Assembly (NCBI GenBank): GCA_903813345.2
Contig: CAIIXF020000001.1
Coordinates: 2,852,001-2,916,000 of the forward strand
Direction of reading: 5' to 3'
From: Owenia fusiformis
Taxonomy: Eukaryota; Annelida; Polychaeta; Sabellida; Oweniidae
Length of the DNA stretch: 64,000 bases
A program made the translations under genes and the position numbers. Within the stretch, counting starts at the first letter, position 1, and the number at the start of each line of letters is the position of its first letter. Shown one piece after another: positions 46,601-56,162 of this stretch. The notes beneath the pieces are model-generated. The model did no database searches, was not told where the DNA came from, and worked only from the letters and a program-made list of their open reading frames with translations.

Positions 46601-47720
46601 AATTGGCCATTGCAAATTGCAAAATCAGATCGTCAAATTAATCGCTTCGTTTTTAAACCTACGCTTCATATCTTCTTCCAAAACTTTAGGATTCGATAGA
46701 GATAAGTTATAACTTGTACAGGAAAAAATGGCAGATCCTACCTTAATTTAGAATCGCTGATTTCTCTGGACAAATTCCGAGAAGAAATTGTTCAACATCG
46801 CGATCACCTCAGACAACATGTCGCGTGCGTGTCACTCTGAACTCACGTGAGAAAATACGGCATCTTGATTGGTTACTACTCCTGTTGTCATGACGCAAAA
46901 AGCAGTAGTAAACACTGAATATGTTAATGAACTGCCATATATGGAACAATTGTCTTTCTGATTGGTTAACTTTACACGCGTCCTAAATGAATATAGTAGT
47001 CGTAGTAAATGATTCATTGATAACTCTGAAAGTGGGCGTGACCAGCTTTATTTTGACACCAAATTCAAGATGTTTCAAATCAAAATGGCCTTGCAAGACG
47101 AAGTTGAAATATCAGCAATTTGATACTGATATGGTCTACGATGGATCAAAATTGCCTGCCCCGCGTCACATGTCACGTGAGCCTATATTTGTTGAAAAGA
47201 GATAGTGACACTTTTTAATCTTAAGTTTATACCAATATTAACACATATCTATTTTTTTCATTATATATTTATTTCTTCATTACATATACATTTGTTTTAT
47301 ACTACATTGATTTATTTTTGCAAAACCTTTGCTATTAGATCTTTAAGTAATCATCATTTTCATTTGAAATGAGGTTTATGCAGTCTTTTATTGGACAGTT
47401 TTGTTAAATAATTTCAAGGGAAACGACAAAAAAATCTTCACTCATGGTGCGTCAAGGTTTTATTTGGTTTAATTGAAATATTGTTGGTATTTTTCTAGAT
47501 ATTGTATATTAGTTTTCTTAGCATCTAGAAGGTAAAAATCCATCAAATCATAGATATTATAAACTCAAGCTCTGCATCCACCCCCTGTGCTCTATTTGAT
47601 ACTAATTATCTCTGTCATTTTTGCTTTGAATCAGTGTCTAAAGATTGACCATTGGTTATTTTTCCAGAGCATTCAACACAAGACAATGATGATAAATGGA
47701 CTATCAAATCTAATCTTTGA
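28569..47720 (+). CDS. LACTB2: LACTB2 gene, complete in 7 exons, 294 aa
   Basis: A metallo-beta-lactamase-fold protein; in vertebrates LACTB2 is a mitochondrial single-strand RNA endonuclease. The seven exons join in phase to 294 residues (human: 288). The metal motif H-x-H-x-D-H is [10 protein letters not shown] (H80, H82, D84, H85). Further ligands are H148 in [10 protein letters not shown]167 in FSGDT and H202 in YPSHG. The N-terminus ([19 protein letters not shown]) and the C-terminal winged-helix region ([10 protein letters not shown] ... [10 protein letters not shown]) also match. The ATG at 28569 is chosen by homology; in-frame upstream ATGs at 28533 and 28542 would add up to 12 residues. 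Total intron length is about 18 kb, mostly insertions. Confidence 0.96.
30179..30416. mobile_element. 238-bp hAT-like MITE with 8-bp target duplication
   Basis: The left end is tagagctggcatcgaa and the right end ttcgatgccagctcta, a perfect inverted pair. The flanks are ggtatagt at 30171-30178 and 30417-30424, an exact 8-bp duplication. Termini TAGAG fit the hAT consensus YARNG. The subterminal part is rich in gtcgac/tcgac words. Confidence 0.92.
31235..31448. mobile_element. 214-bp MITE (caggccn.tagcc family) just before LACTB2 exon 2
   Basis: Ends caggccagtagccagg and cctggctacgggcctg are inverted copies. The flanks are tttga at 31230-31234 and 31449-31453 (5 bp). It contains a G run (31389-31403). 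Related degraded copies lie at about 25690 (cgtagccag...), 47783-48001 and 50466-50640. Confidence 0.8.
31489..31652 (+). CDS. LACTB2: LACTB2 exon 2: metal-binding HxHxDH
   Basis: The acceptor atttgcag and donor gtgagt flank 164 nt encoding [20 protein letters not shown], then [20 protein letters not shown] and [14 protein letters not shown]. It holds four metal ligands. A MITE ends only 40 bases before the exon, at 31448. Confidence 0.95.
32037..37031. mobile_element. About 5 kb composite element with cacagggagatatgctgag ends and TA duplication
   Basis: The left end cacagggagatatgctgag (32037) is matched by ctcagcatatctccctgtg (ending 37031). Each is flanked outside by TA. Both ends continue into subterminal arrays of 'agtactaaa(a/t)(t)gagcact' words. 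An internal copy of the left subterminal block (32163-32270) is at 35369-35475 in direct orientation. A second direct repeat of about 80 bp (33470-33551 and 34861-34945, 'cgtttgacttcacttctt') lies inside. No transposase ORF was recognised; the interior is probably nested insertions. Confidence 0.65.
37249..37615. mobile_element. 367-bp MITE with 6-bp target duplication (copy 1)
   Basis: Ends caggcctgtcaact and agttgacaggcctg (variant cagttgacag) are inverted. The flanks atacaa at 37243-37248 and 37616-37621 form an exact 6-bp duplication. The interior has many 'gcgtgaca'/'tgtcacgc' words in both orientations. An inverted, longer copy is at 54487-54983. Confidence 0.88.
38026..38152 (+). CDS. 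LACTB2: LACTB2 exon 3
   Basis: 127 nt (acceptor tgtttcag, donor gtaggt) encode [20 protein letters not shown] then [20 protein letters not shown] and L. The segment Y.KDG.V..TEGATL matches human LACTB2. Phases agree with exon 2 (T|CA) and exon 4 (AA|G). Confidence 0.93.
38280..39845. repeat. Tandem array 'aatgagtctccatctttaag' split by an insertion
   Basis: Units of about 47 bp pair into a 94-bp period that alternates 'acatattacaaatatcttat' and 'catacttgatagagtattac'. The array runs 38283-38508 and resumes at 39492-39840, directly before LACTB2 exon 4. The two halves are the same array, separated by the insertion at 38510-39491. Confidence 0.9.
38510..39491. mobile_element. About 980-bp insertion with tetranucleotide tract and 'aaaatggccgccatttt' sub-repeats
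   Basis: Its boundaries are given by the interrupted tandem array: the left flank ends ...cttatta and the right flank resumes ttacacaatg, consistent with a 3-bp TTA duplication. The left end tcccatcgaac is repeated inverted near the right end (gttcgatggga, about 39449-39459). It contains a (cgtc)n/(cgta)n tract at 38550-38648 and four sub-repeats of about 120 bp with 'agcgattttgttcatatttg' and the short palindrome around 'aaaatggccgccatttt'. Confidence 0.75.
39869..39971 (+). CDS. LACTB2: LACTB2 exon 4: TPGHTDD and FSGD metal ligands
   Basis: 103 nt (acceptor tatatttcag, donor gtaaaa) encode [20 protein letters not shown] then [14 protein letters not shown]. It carries ligands H148 and D167 and is followed by the nested-insertion intron. 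The donor lies 33 bases before the transposon boundary at 40005. Confidence 0.95.
40570..41221. mobile_element. 652-bp hAT-like MITE nested in the outer element
   Basis: Ends tagggctgtgcc and ggcacggcccta are inverted with one mismatch. The flanks gtatatgc at 40562-40569 and 41222-41229 are an exact 8-bp duplication. TAGGG fits the hAT terminal consensus. Subterminal parts contain 'ggaaccgg' and 'ggttcgga' words in both orientations. Small open frames inside are not gene-like. Confidence 0.93.
41273..43219 (+). pseudogene. LINE ORF2 part 1: endonuclease end and reverse transcriptase
   Basis: The open frame has no proper start (it opens with TTG within the truncated element). Early residues contain [11 protein letters not shown], the C-terminal SDH motif of LINE endonucleases. 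The reverse transcriptase follows: [49 protein letters not shown] and the catalytic SYADDVS. The frame breaks at about 43200 in an A-rich run; the homologous C-terminus continues in the next frame. Length and motif order fit an L1/Tx1-group ORF2. Confidence 0.92.
43191..44234 (+). pseudogene. LINE ORF2 part 2: C-terminal domain with zinc-binding motif
   Basis: It continues ORF2 after a one-base shift (EKMTWVKR follows FIWGSEK). Near the end [20 protein letters not shown] has the C-x2-C ... H-x4-C spacing of the zf-RVT region in L1-like elements. It stops at 44232-44234, about 80 bp before the poly(A) tail. Confidence 0.88.
44881..45105 (+). CDS. LACTB2: LACTB2 exon 5
   Basis: 225 nt, phase 0 at both ends (acceptor atattacag, donor gtttgt), encode [20 protein letters not shown] then [20 protein letters not shown] and a stretch through [10 protein letters not shown] to [10 protein letters not shown]202 in YPSHG is the last metal ligand. 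The rest is the helical C-terminal part of the family. Confidence 0.96.
45383..45464 (+). CDS. LACTB2: LACTB2 exon 6
   Basis: 82 nt (acceptor attttcag, donor gtaaaa) encode [20 protein letters not shown] then LLKEGTI, matching the human stretch ending LEKEGKI. Confidence 0.93.
45465..47667 (+). other. LACTB2 intron 6, no gene seen
   Basis: AT-rich intron. The middle part (about 46100-47210) has a different texture with several cacgtga words (for example 'agtcacgtgacc', 'catgtcacgtgagcc'), possibly an insertion. I found no clear terminal repeats or coding region. Confidence 0.4.
47668..47720 (+). CDS. LACTB2: LACTB2 exon 7 (last) with stop codon
   Basis: After acceptor tttttccag the frame reads (G)AG CAT TCA and encodes [17 protein letters not shown] then TGA. 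The D.KW...L ending matches human LACTB2 (DPDKKWKAHL), which confirms this short exon 2.2 kb downstream of exon 6. Confidence 0.88.
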
Positions 47721-50700
47721 TAGGGTAGGCGAACTCCATGACAACACTACAGTACAGTATTTAGATATTGAAATGATGAATACAGGCCCATAGCCAGGGT
47801 GTTCAAGGGCTCATGCCCCCCCCCTCCCTTCAAATCCAAAAAAACTCTAAGGGCAAAGGTGCCTTGGCCCAGTTTTTTCATTTAAGATCTAAATTGCCAT
47901 GTGTGGGCCATACTTTCATACTTGGAAAATTGTGCCTAAAATTTCAAAAATGGCCCTATTTTTGTACTTAATCCCTCTGGACAATTCTTGTTATGGGCCT
48001 GTAACACATGTATGATTCAAAGTGATTAGACAGAGACAGAAAAACTATCAGAAAGTTAGTTCCACAAATACATGTGCCAGATGGAAATGAATGATTGTTC
48101 TGACATCTATATTTAGTTTTAGTTTATGATAAACTAAAAGCTAATTTCACCAAAGTGGCAAAACTTGAAGAATAATTTGACTACAATATGATTATAATAA
48201 TGATGATCGCCAGCATTTATCTAAATAAATGAAGGATACATTTTTATTAGATCAATATGAGTTGATCAAAGACTTCTCTTAGTTGTCTGCAGGTTGAAAT
48301 GATGAAATGAAAAGTGTCAATTTCTCTTCAGTTTAAAACAATGTTGTCACAAATATGACAAAAATACTGTGAATTCTGTCTTAGAAGAGCATTGCACTGT
48401 CGTCATCTAGCAAATCACAACAGAAAAGTAAATTGATTTTTGGAAGGTTTTGTGATTTCTATCTGATCAAAGTTCAAGATCCTACAATCTGTTGATCATT
48501 GCAAATTCTATTTTTTCTTTGAGGAAATGGAAAAATTGGGATATAGAATTTTTGTCAAACCTTTTAGTCATTGTTAAATGATGCAGATAATTGGAGTCAA
48601 TTAGGAGATTATTGTAAGATTCTTTTATAGGATCAGATTACTCATAAATCCCGGTTGTGTAAATAAATCTATTCTTTCTCATTATTTTGGGCCTTTGAAA
48701 GTACTTTCTGGGCATCTATTTGGAAATAGACCTGGATGTTCTTGATTGCAGTTACAATAAAGCAAAATAGGTCCTGCTGTTTTTTTATTTTAATAAGTTG
48801 TCTCGCTTTACACACTTGTTAATATCACCATGCTTCAAAAGCACATGGGTGCTTATTACATGTATAAGAAAATGTGGTGCTAATCTTTTTATGGAAGGCT
48901 AAACCCAAATATAAGCTACAAACACACTACTTACTAAGGTTTGGACCCATTATAATGCAATATTTGAATTTCTGAGAGTTAAAATTATTAAATAAAAATT
49001 GGCATATTGATCTGCTTCCATTGAGAAAAGCTTTCCAAACAGCATTTTGGGTGTAGGAGAAAATGCAACATATGCCATCTGTATATATGAAAGTTCATGC
49101 GGTGTAATGGTTTTTCAATACTAAACATTGAAGCCTTTAAACATGACTTATGGTAGATTTATGTATTTTCCCCATGTCACCTTGTTAACATATACTATCC
49201 AAAAACAGGGGACAATAAGCTGTTTATATGCCTTACCAAAAAGCAAATATTTGGGTTTACTGTTCTTTATATGAAGTTTTGCTATCATTGTAAATTCACA
49301 CAAAATTAGACAAAACTTGTGATTAATATTATATTTAACAAACTTTATTATGCAATATTAGAAATATATTTTAATATAAATTTTAATTGTTAAGCAGCAG
49401 TAATGAAATAAAAAATTGTCAAAATGTTACAAAACTGAGCATTATGTTGCCTTCAATTATATACAAAATAAATGATGGAATGTGTGATATAACCACATTT
49501 CTACAATATGGTGACTAACAAATAAAAGCACCTTGTATACTCTAGATTGAAAAGATATTAATGGAACTCTTCATTTTGTTATAGTATAACTTTCCTTCAT
49601 TGTGAGGGGCATGTCCATTGGAAACACCCTGGATGAGACTGCCAACAATCCAAAGCCTAATCTACCAATGCATTTCAATTTAGAAGCTTTGTAATAATTA
49701 ACCAAATCAAGAAAATGTTTAAGTACACATACAATAAAACCTGTAAAAAGGAATACCTCTTAATAAAAAAAATGAAGCTCTGAAACACCTGCCAAGAAAA
49801 ACACTAATTTCAGGTACCAAAGGTATTCTACTTTCACAGGTTTTACCGCATGGGATGGCATATGATTTTGAGAGATTTTTTATTGATGAGCTGATATTAA
49901 ATACCAGCATGAGTTGGCGAAGTGAACAAGTATGTATTGATATTATTACAGAGTTGATAAAATAATGCCAAGAAAAGTCATATAATATTAAGTAAATCTT
50001 ATGACGTTTCTTGAATCAATATAACCACATATAAGATTGATCTTTTGGATACCCATATGTATGGAACATTTTATAAATAGGTATAAACAAAATATAACAC
50101 TGTAGAACTTTAATATTTCAAAATATCAATGCAACAATTCCACTAATACATGTAATAATGAGATAATTAATACAAGGGGAGTTCAAATATAAAGATGATA
50201 ATAAAGATAATTCCTAATCTAATAGGAAATATCTAAACACTATCCAAAAGCATACCATAATTTGAGATTTGGTGAAGCATAACTGTATTGAAAGCTTACA
50301 GTAACATGCACTCTTGACTACACTCTTCGCCCCCAAGAAGATTCTAAGTAGACAGGTAAGTTATCTCGGATTCTTGAGGAAGAAACAACAACAATTATAA
50401 TATACATGTATAACATAATAATAACAATAACAGAGGTTTTACATAGGATGAGTGGAAAACATACAGGGCTATAAGCCAGCTTTTGCCAAGGGAGGGGTTC
50501 ACTTCAAAAAATTCCAAGGGGATCACATTTGACAACTTTAGCCCAAAGTCAATTAGGAAGTGTTCATAATGGTGAAAACTGTATGATTTTGAATGAATTT
50601 TTAGCAAACCCCAACCCATGTTGGCTACAGGCCTCACTCAGGGTACCCCAATCAAAAGATTAGTAAAACAAAAAAACAATAGAAAAATTAGAGACTACAG

Positions 50701-51333
50701 AATTGAGTACCATATTTAGATGACTGTGTTTACAATACACGTTATTTGGAACAAACATTGTTTTAGTCCACAAGCGTGTGAATATTTCGAGTTGTGAGTA
50801 CAATCAATGTACATTGTACAATGAAAACAATTTTGTCACATTTATCCAATGACCTGGTATGTGATATGTGAAAATAGCTGAATACACATATACTTTAAAC
50901 TTAAGCTGATCAATAGTAATAATGACTAAGTATTACAAATAGCTTTAACCCAAAATATGTAACATCATAAATAGCCTCAGTGAGTCATCAATGACAAAGG
51001 TCAATAATAAATCATATGTTGGTGGATAGTCTTGCGTTATGCCCCTCAACCCCTCCTCATCTTTAAGTCTGGGTGTTAGAAAGAAAATAGATAGAACGGC
51101 TTGATGCATGACTATTGGCTAAAAACATGTAATGGTAATTTACCAATCAACCACTTTGTAATTATATGATTATTTCAAATGTGCCGAGTTTACTTTGGAG
51201 TGAAGATACTGTGTGTGTGTCCCTGATCTTAAAGCAAATATACTGTTAAATCAATTCAAAACAATTTGATCACGATGAGCACTTATACTGAATCACTACA
51301 GAGTAAAAATACAACCATTTTCAGATAACTAAC
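47721..51333. other. Intergenic: LACTB2 3'UTR side and arrestin-gene 3' side
   Basis: No coding exon was recognised. There is a MITE-like copy at 47783-48001 (caggcccatagccaggg ... ttatgggcctg) and a decayed relative at about 50466-50640. Several AATAAA words occur but I cannot assign a poly(A) site. The last exons of the minus-strand arrestin gene could lie here. Confidence 0.4.
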
Positions 51334-51368
51334 CTTCCAACCACTGGAGCTACTGTTTCCTCATACAC
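51334..51368 (-). CDS. Possible 35-nt micro-exon of the arrestin gene
   Basis: Minus strand: acceptor ttttcaacag, then 35 nt reading VYEETVAPVVGR, then donor gttagt. Both splice sites are good. I cannot find a strong in-frame donor in the main arrestin exon, so its link to that gene is uncertain; it could be spliced only in a variant that replaces the C-terminus. Confidence 0.35.
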
Positions 51369-51836
51369 CTGTTGAAAATTTGACAATTACATGTCACTCT
51401 ATTGAAAAATATGTTTGTACCTTGTCAAAATGATGAAGCATAGGGATATTTTGACCAAAATAGGATATCATGACCAAAATATGTAAAATTAGGATTTTGC
51501 CCCTTTGAGAAAGATCGTTGGAAAGTCCTTAATTTTAATGATTTATCTGATGTGATAGATTCCTATTAACATTTTTTAGTTCACCTTTTGTGAGGGGTTG
51601 TCCAATAGATGAAATATTGGGGGACTTCCCTAATACCTAGTGGTCTTTCTCTAGCAGGTTACATACAACATGCCTATAAAATTGTGCTTTTCATATTTAT
51701 GCAGACATTAATCATACACATTAAGTGTATTTACAATGGAGTATCCCGAACCTTGGCTAAACAAGGATAATATTATAAATGCTATGATCCATACTTAGAA
51801 AACAGCATAAAGCTCTCACTGACTTGTATGTCCACT

Positions 51837-52832
51837 TTATAGAGCTCGATTGGAATCTCTCTCCCCGATAGTGACACCTGATATGGCAACAACAGGACTT
51901 TGACCAAATATGGGCACTGTTGCAACAAGTTTATATCTCACATCTATATTGTCGATGCCTTTCATCTTGGAGTGTTCTGTCGAACCCGGAATGATGAGCT
52001 GTCTGTTAGATGTTGTCGCTACCTCTCCCTTTGGAACGTTCAATGGTACATTTAGCTCAACTAATTGTTTTGTACATTTCATTTTGGTGCGCTTGAGATA
52101 TCTGAAATACATTCGTTTTTCTAGCACCAGTTTTACCTTTTTTACAGTACTGCGACTGTTATTATTGACAGATAATGACAGCTTGACTGGCTCACCCTCC
52201 GTGAAACCTGTTTTTTCCAGTTGAACATTAAGCTCTATTTTACCTCCAGCACAGAAGATCTGTTTCTCCCCAGAAGCCTCAGCAGGTTTAAAGAGCTCTG
52301 GTTTCTTATCAAGGTTTACAGGTCGTTTAACTAGAAACTCCATCTGGTTGGGTTTAGTTGGAATTTTCTTTTCACCGAAATGCGTTTTGAGGTTTATATG
52401 TGCTGAAGCATGGTATTCAATTTGTCCACCATTAACGTTACTGTTCCACTCCAGGGGACTGCCACAGAAGAATTTGAATGTAGATGGAAGAGATTTTGGT
52501 AATCTGAATTTGAAGGGAAAGGAATGATGACCCAGAGGGAGAGTTTCCTTGGTCCCATCCTCTTGATCACGTTTCCATAAGACCTTACTGAGTTCTAATA
52601 CAGTCTCTGCCTCTTCTTCCCGATCCCAGAAACTGTGGTACCATTTTTTGAAGGTCACCACAGCTTCCCCAATGAGATTCACCTCTAGACTGGTGGCATT
52701 GATCGAATTTTTTACGTCAATCTCGACTGTCCCATCGATGACATCACCTGGCTTAAATGGGCAGTTCTGATCATTGTCTTTATGGTTTATGACAACGGTG
52801 AAGGACTTCAAGCTTGAAAATAGACCAGGCAT
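51837..52832 (-). CDS. Alpha-arrestin (arrestin-domain-containing protein), 331 aa
   Basis: Alpha-arrestins of the ARRDC group are adaptors that link membrane cargo to ubiquitin ligases and sorting. Residues 1-160 form the N arrestin domain (CPFKPGDVIDGTVEIDV, SLEVNLIGEA, LPLGHHSFPFKFRLPKSLP). Residues 190-320 form the C arrestin domain (IELNVQLEKTGFTEGEPVKL, VKLVLEKRMYFRYLKRTK, QLIIPGSTEH). The frame stops after GERDSNRAL, so the C-terminal tail with PPxY motifs usual in ARRDC1-4 is absent here. The ATG at 52832 follows an acceptor at 52863 (atgttgcag), so there is at least one upstream 5' exon. Which ARRDC member it is cannot be decided. Confidence 0.92.
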   Translation of the reverse strand: MPGLFSSLKSFTVVINHKDNDQNCPFKPGDVIDGTVEIDVKNSINATSLEVNLIGEAVVTFKKWYHSFWDREEEAETVLELSKVLWKRDQEDGTKETLPLGHHSFPFKFRLPKSLPSTFKFFCGSPLEWNSNVNGGQIEYHASAHINLKTHFGEKKIPTKPNQMEFLVKRPVNLDKKPELFKPAEASGEKQIFCAGGKIELNVQLEKTGFTEGEPVKLSLSVNNNSRSTVKKVKLVLEKRMYFRYLKRTKMKCTKQLVELNVPLNVPKGEVATTSNRQLIIPGSTEHSKMKGIDNIDVRYKLVATVPIFGQSPVVAISGVTIGERDSNRAL

Positions 52833-52862
52833 TGTTCTTATCAGCAGTTAGTTCCTCAGCAC
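52833..52862 (-). other. 5'UTR part of the arrestin coding exon
   Basis: An intron acceptor (ccatatgttgcag) lies 30 bases upstream of the ATG. This places a short untranslated stretch in the coding exon and implies an upstream non-coding exon, which I could not locate. Confidence 0.6.
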
Positions 52863-53109
52863 CTGCAACATATGGTAAAACATTTTAAGTAATATATGCA
52901 GTGTGAAATCATCTTTAGAGAACTTCTCAGCACTAAAGCAGGTGATGCACCCACTTGAGATTTTGAAAATGTCTTGCACCCAATCAGTATCAAATATCAG
53001 CAATCAATTGATAATAAAATCAGTCCAAAAATGGCATAAGTATAATATCTTAACTGTGGTATTTACAAAAATGTTATTGCCAAATAAAATAGAAATCACA
53101 TGTTTTGCA

Positions 53110-53290
53110 CCATGAAGAATGTCATGATGAATTTCCCTTTTCAGAAATCAATCTACTTATTGATATAAATGGCACATGGAGGATGTTATTTGCAAAGCAA
53201 ATGTTCAAAAACTGTATAGAAAATACAGCTTGTTAATAACATGTCTGCTAAATTAAAATGTTCACCGTTCATTCACCAGGTGCAGTGTAT
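53110..53290 (+). repeat. Copy of a dispersed repeat also present inverted at 60845-61050
   Basis: It shares 'aatgtcatgatgaatttccc', 'atggcacatggaggatgtta', 'tttgcaaagcaaatgttcaa' and 'ttcattcaccag' with the reverse complement of 60845-61050 at roughly 80-85 percent by eye. The other copy keeps an open frame on the minus strand. In this copy the same frame stops earlier. Confidence 0.7.
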
Positions 53291-53982
53291 AATGTCACAG
53301 TAACAGTGTTTCAGTTTTGAAAGGTTTATAAAAAATAGAATGTTTATCCTACCATATTTTTTATTTTCCAATTGATATAATAGGCTTTACATAAAATGAA
53401 CCCTTATGTGCCTTTCTTTTGACTGTTCAGATAAATAAATTCTGCAAGGTTTCTGAGAGCAAACAAGTGCAAATAATATAACAAACAAAATACATCTAGT
53501 ATTTTTAATCCCCATGAAATTTTAGCTTTGATATACATGGTAGAATTTGTTCATTTAAAAGAAATCTATTCAGGCCATGCAGTAACTAAGGGGATGGGTT
53601 TGCAGGATGGCATCAGGCGGTCCAATTGTCCAGCAATTTACGTATTTGTCACACATTTGATGGAAAAGTCACGGCAGTTTTTTTGTGTGGGCGTACCAAC
53701 TCAAAATCTAGCCCTATGCCCATGGCTGGTAGTTCATCAAGCTACTAAGGGATGTGAGCTTGGTGAGGAAATATATTTTGATATATACTGTACATGGCAC
53801 ATTAAACTGCACATTTTATTTTTCAAAATGAAAATTTATGAGCTCCAGCAGGAAGTTGTTATAAAAAAATCAGTCATCAAAATGTACGGGTTTATGTGCA
53901 ATCTACATCTGCAAACTAATATATGACAGTGTTATGGTGCTGAATTCAATGAAACTCAAGTGAATACATTATTCACAGGAAC

Positions 53983-54270
53983 TTGTATCAAAAACTGACA
54001 GTAATGACCCACTGGCAGATGTGGGGGGGGGGTGGGGCTGGGGCCCGGACCCCCTTCCCCTTGGGTGCGGGCCCAGAAAAAAAATTGGGCCCAAAAAAGG
54101 CGAAAAAGGACCCAAAAAGTGGGCCTTTTTGGTCATTACTGGGCCTTTTAAGGCCTTATTTTTTAATTTCAGGCCAAATTTTGAAGAAAATGGGCCTCAA
54201 AATTTGGGCCCACTTTTTTTTCTCTGACCTGAAATTTGCCCCCCCCCCTTTTGGTTCCCAGATATGCCCC
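53983..54270. repeat. G/C-homopolymer-rich short element
   Basis: The stretch starts near a G run (54022-54035) and ends near a C run and 'cagatatgcccctg'. 'gcagatgtgg' at the left and 'ccagatatgcc' at the right are only loosely related. It is full of gggccc and ccaaaaa words. The open frames here come from composition. Confidence 0.35.
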
Positions 54271-54486
54271 TGTGACCCACCTGTAAGAACCTGGATATTG
54301 GGAGTTAAAGAGCGGTAGAGCGCTTACTGTTTAATGAATTTTGCAATGGGCCCAGGGATTTAGTGTACATATTAAACCTTGACGGGATCCTCGGCACACA
54401 TGGGGTTTACCTTTTTTGACATTTGATATGATATTGAATCCAAATTTTAGGATCTGGTATGAGAATACCCACAAAATTATGATTTG

Positions 54487-54983
54487 CAGGCCTGTCAACT
54501 GTCCCGCAATTTGCGTATTTGTCACGCATTTGCTGAAGAATTTGAAGTCACGCCAGTTTTTTTTGCGTGACACAAAATGTCACGCAAATACGCATTTTAC
54601 CTGGTAATTGTCACGCAAATATGTTTCTGTAAAAATTTTTTCAAAATATGTTCATGATACGGTAAAAATACGAACGTCGGAAAAAAACGAACGCAATTTG
54701 TTCGGATTTGTCACGCGAATCCCGTATATGTCACGCATGTTCATTGGAAATTTTCGTACCTACACCCCCCCCCCCCCCCCCCCCCGTTGACGACATCGCG
54801 AGCGTAGCGTGCGCGAAAAATTTGAGGTGATAAAAGTTTAGCAAAGGTGCTCAAACTTTGGCCAAAGGTGTTTAAAAGTTGGCCAAAGGTGTTCAAAATT
54901 TGGACAAAAGTGTTCAGATTTGGACTTCGGTGTCCAACATTTGTAAGTCACTCATATTAGGTGGTCCCAAGTTGACAGCCCTG
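54487..54983. mobile_element. 497-bp MITE with 6-bp target duplication (copy 2)
   Basis: It is an inverted, longer copy of the element at 37249-37615, starting caggcctgtcaact and ending agttgacagccctg. The flanks gatttg at 54481-54486 and 54984-54989 are an exact 6-bp duplication. Extra length comes from a C run (about 54764-54785) and a segment 'gacgacatcgcgagcgtag' absent from copy 1. Confidence 0.88.
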
Positions 54984-55092
54984 GATTTGAGGCATGGCAA
55001 TGGTCGGATTTTTCCACTTTCTTATATGAGAATGGTCGTGAACGTGACTTCACAATTGTATATGCCATAAGTTTTGATGTTACACATATCCT

Positions 55093-55556
55093 AAAGGTCC
55101 ATGTGCAGTATGGCAAGTGATTTTAGGCAGTCAGATCTTTCACCATGAGTATTTTCTGGGTATAAATACAGTGGTTTTTATTAAAAAAATATGTTTTTTT
55201 TCAAGTGAAGTCCCCATGATAGTAAAATATATATTGGATTTAAAAGGGGATTCCCCGTTTGACTGACCCGGAAGCACCAACAAATGGAGGAATTTGACGG
55301 TTGAAATAGTTAAATATTACACGCAAATATTGCGATCAAAAACGAAAATTTCTTTGTTCTATACCGATAAACCCAGACAATTGTAGATTCAACTACAGGA
55401 AAAGAATGCTAAAATACCAAGGAATCTATTGAAATAGGTATCTTAAGTGTAAGAAGCGTAGAAAATTTTCCCATGTTGTAATCGTACAGGCAAAAGAATA
55501 AGACATTCGCAGGACTATAGTCCTGGCACGGGATGCCATACTGCACATGGACCTTT
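55093..55556. mobile_element. 464-bp element with 23-bp inverted ends
   Basis: The left end is aaaggtccatgtgcagtatg followed by gca. The right end is its inverse (tgccatactgcacatggacc, ttt). I saw no target duplication. A single related end lies at about 61712-61735 (ccatactgcacatggacctt). Confidence 0.65.
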
Positions 55557-55647
55557 GAGGTTGTTCTTGATCTTTTCTTCAAATATCGATCAGCCTTCTT
55601 CTCAAGGCCTTTTTCAGTTTGAATAGAAGCTTTTTTGCATATATTTA

Positions 55648-56162
55648 TTATGGCATTGGGTCTGCATTGGTCTTATACCTGGCAATGGCCTTACGTTTGC
55701 AGTTATCTGGCAGAATAGCAAGATTGAATGAATTATTTTCATCAGTGAATGAATTATTTTTTCCTATATCATTTAGGGCGTTATACCAGGCTTGTATGAC
55801 TTCCAAATATAGATATTCAAGATGTGTATAATGTTTTTGAATAATATCAATACTTTTTCTGAAATTACTTTCATCTGAGCTTTCATTCATGACCTTGATC
55901 CACTCAAATGGCAATTTGGGAAAACCCCAGAATCATTATTTGTGAACCATTTGTGAAGCATCCAGGTGCCGATTAAAGTTCCTGTGTTTGAATTACTGTC
56001 TTCCGAAAAATGTGTGAGATGTCTTCTTAGGAAGACTGATAAATTTGTGCGAATATCCAGAGATTTTGTCGAAATGGAGACCCTATCTGTTGCAAGACTA
56101 ACGCCTGGCGTAACCGTCACCATGTTATTCAGTGTTTTTAAGTAGCGCAAGGATCCTGTCAT
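55648..56162 (-). pseudogene. Unrecognised ORF, left member of a divergent pair, probable frameshift
   Basis: The ATG at 56162 opens MTGSLRYLKTLNNMVTVTPG then VSLATDR and, later, SVFLRRHLTHFSED and WMLHKWFTNND. The frame stops at about 55887. A second frame beginning at about 55914 (PFEWIKVMNESSDESNFRKS ... AWYNALNDIGKNNSF) continues with protein-like composition to 55648, so a one-base indel near 55915 is likely. The first 30 residues are clearly related to the plus-strand ORF at 56901. No family was recognised. Confidence 0.45.

Noticed and set aside
54021-54227. Gly/Pro-rich open frame
   Set aside because: It follows from G and C runs and gggccc words in a repeat, and is open in two overlapping frames.
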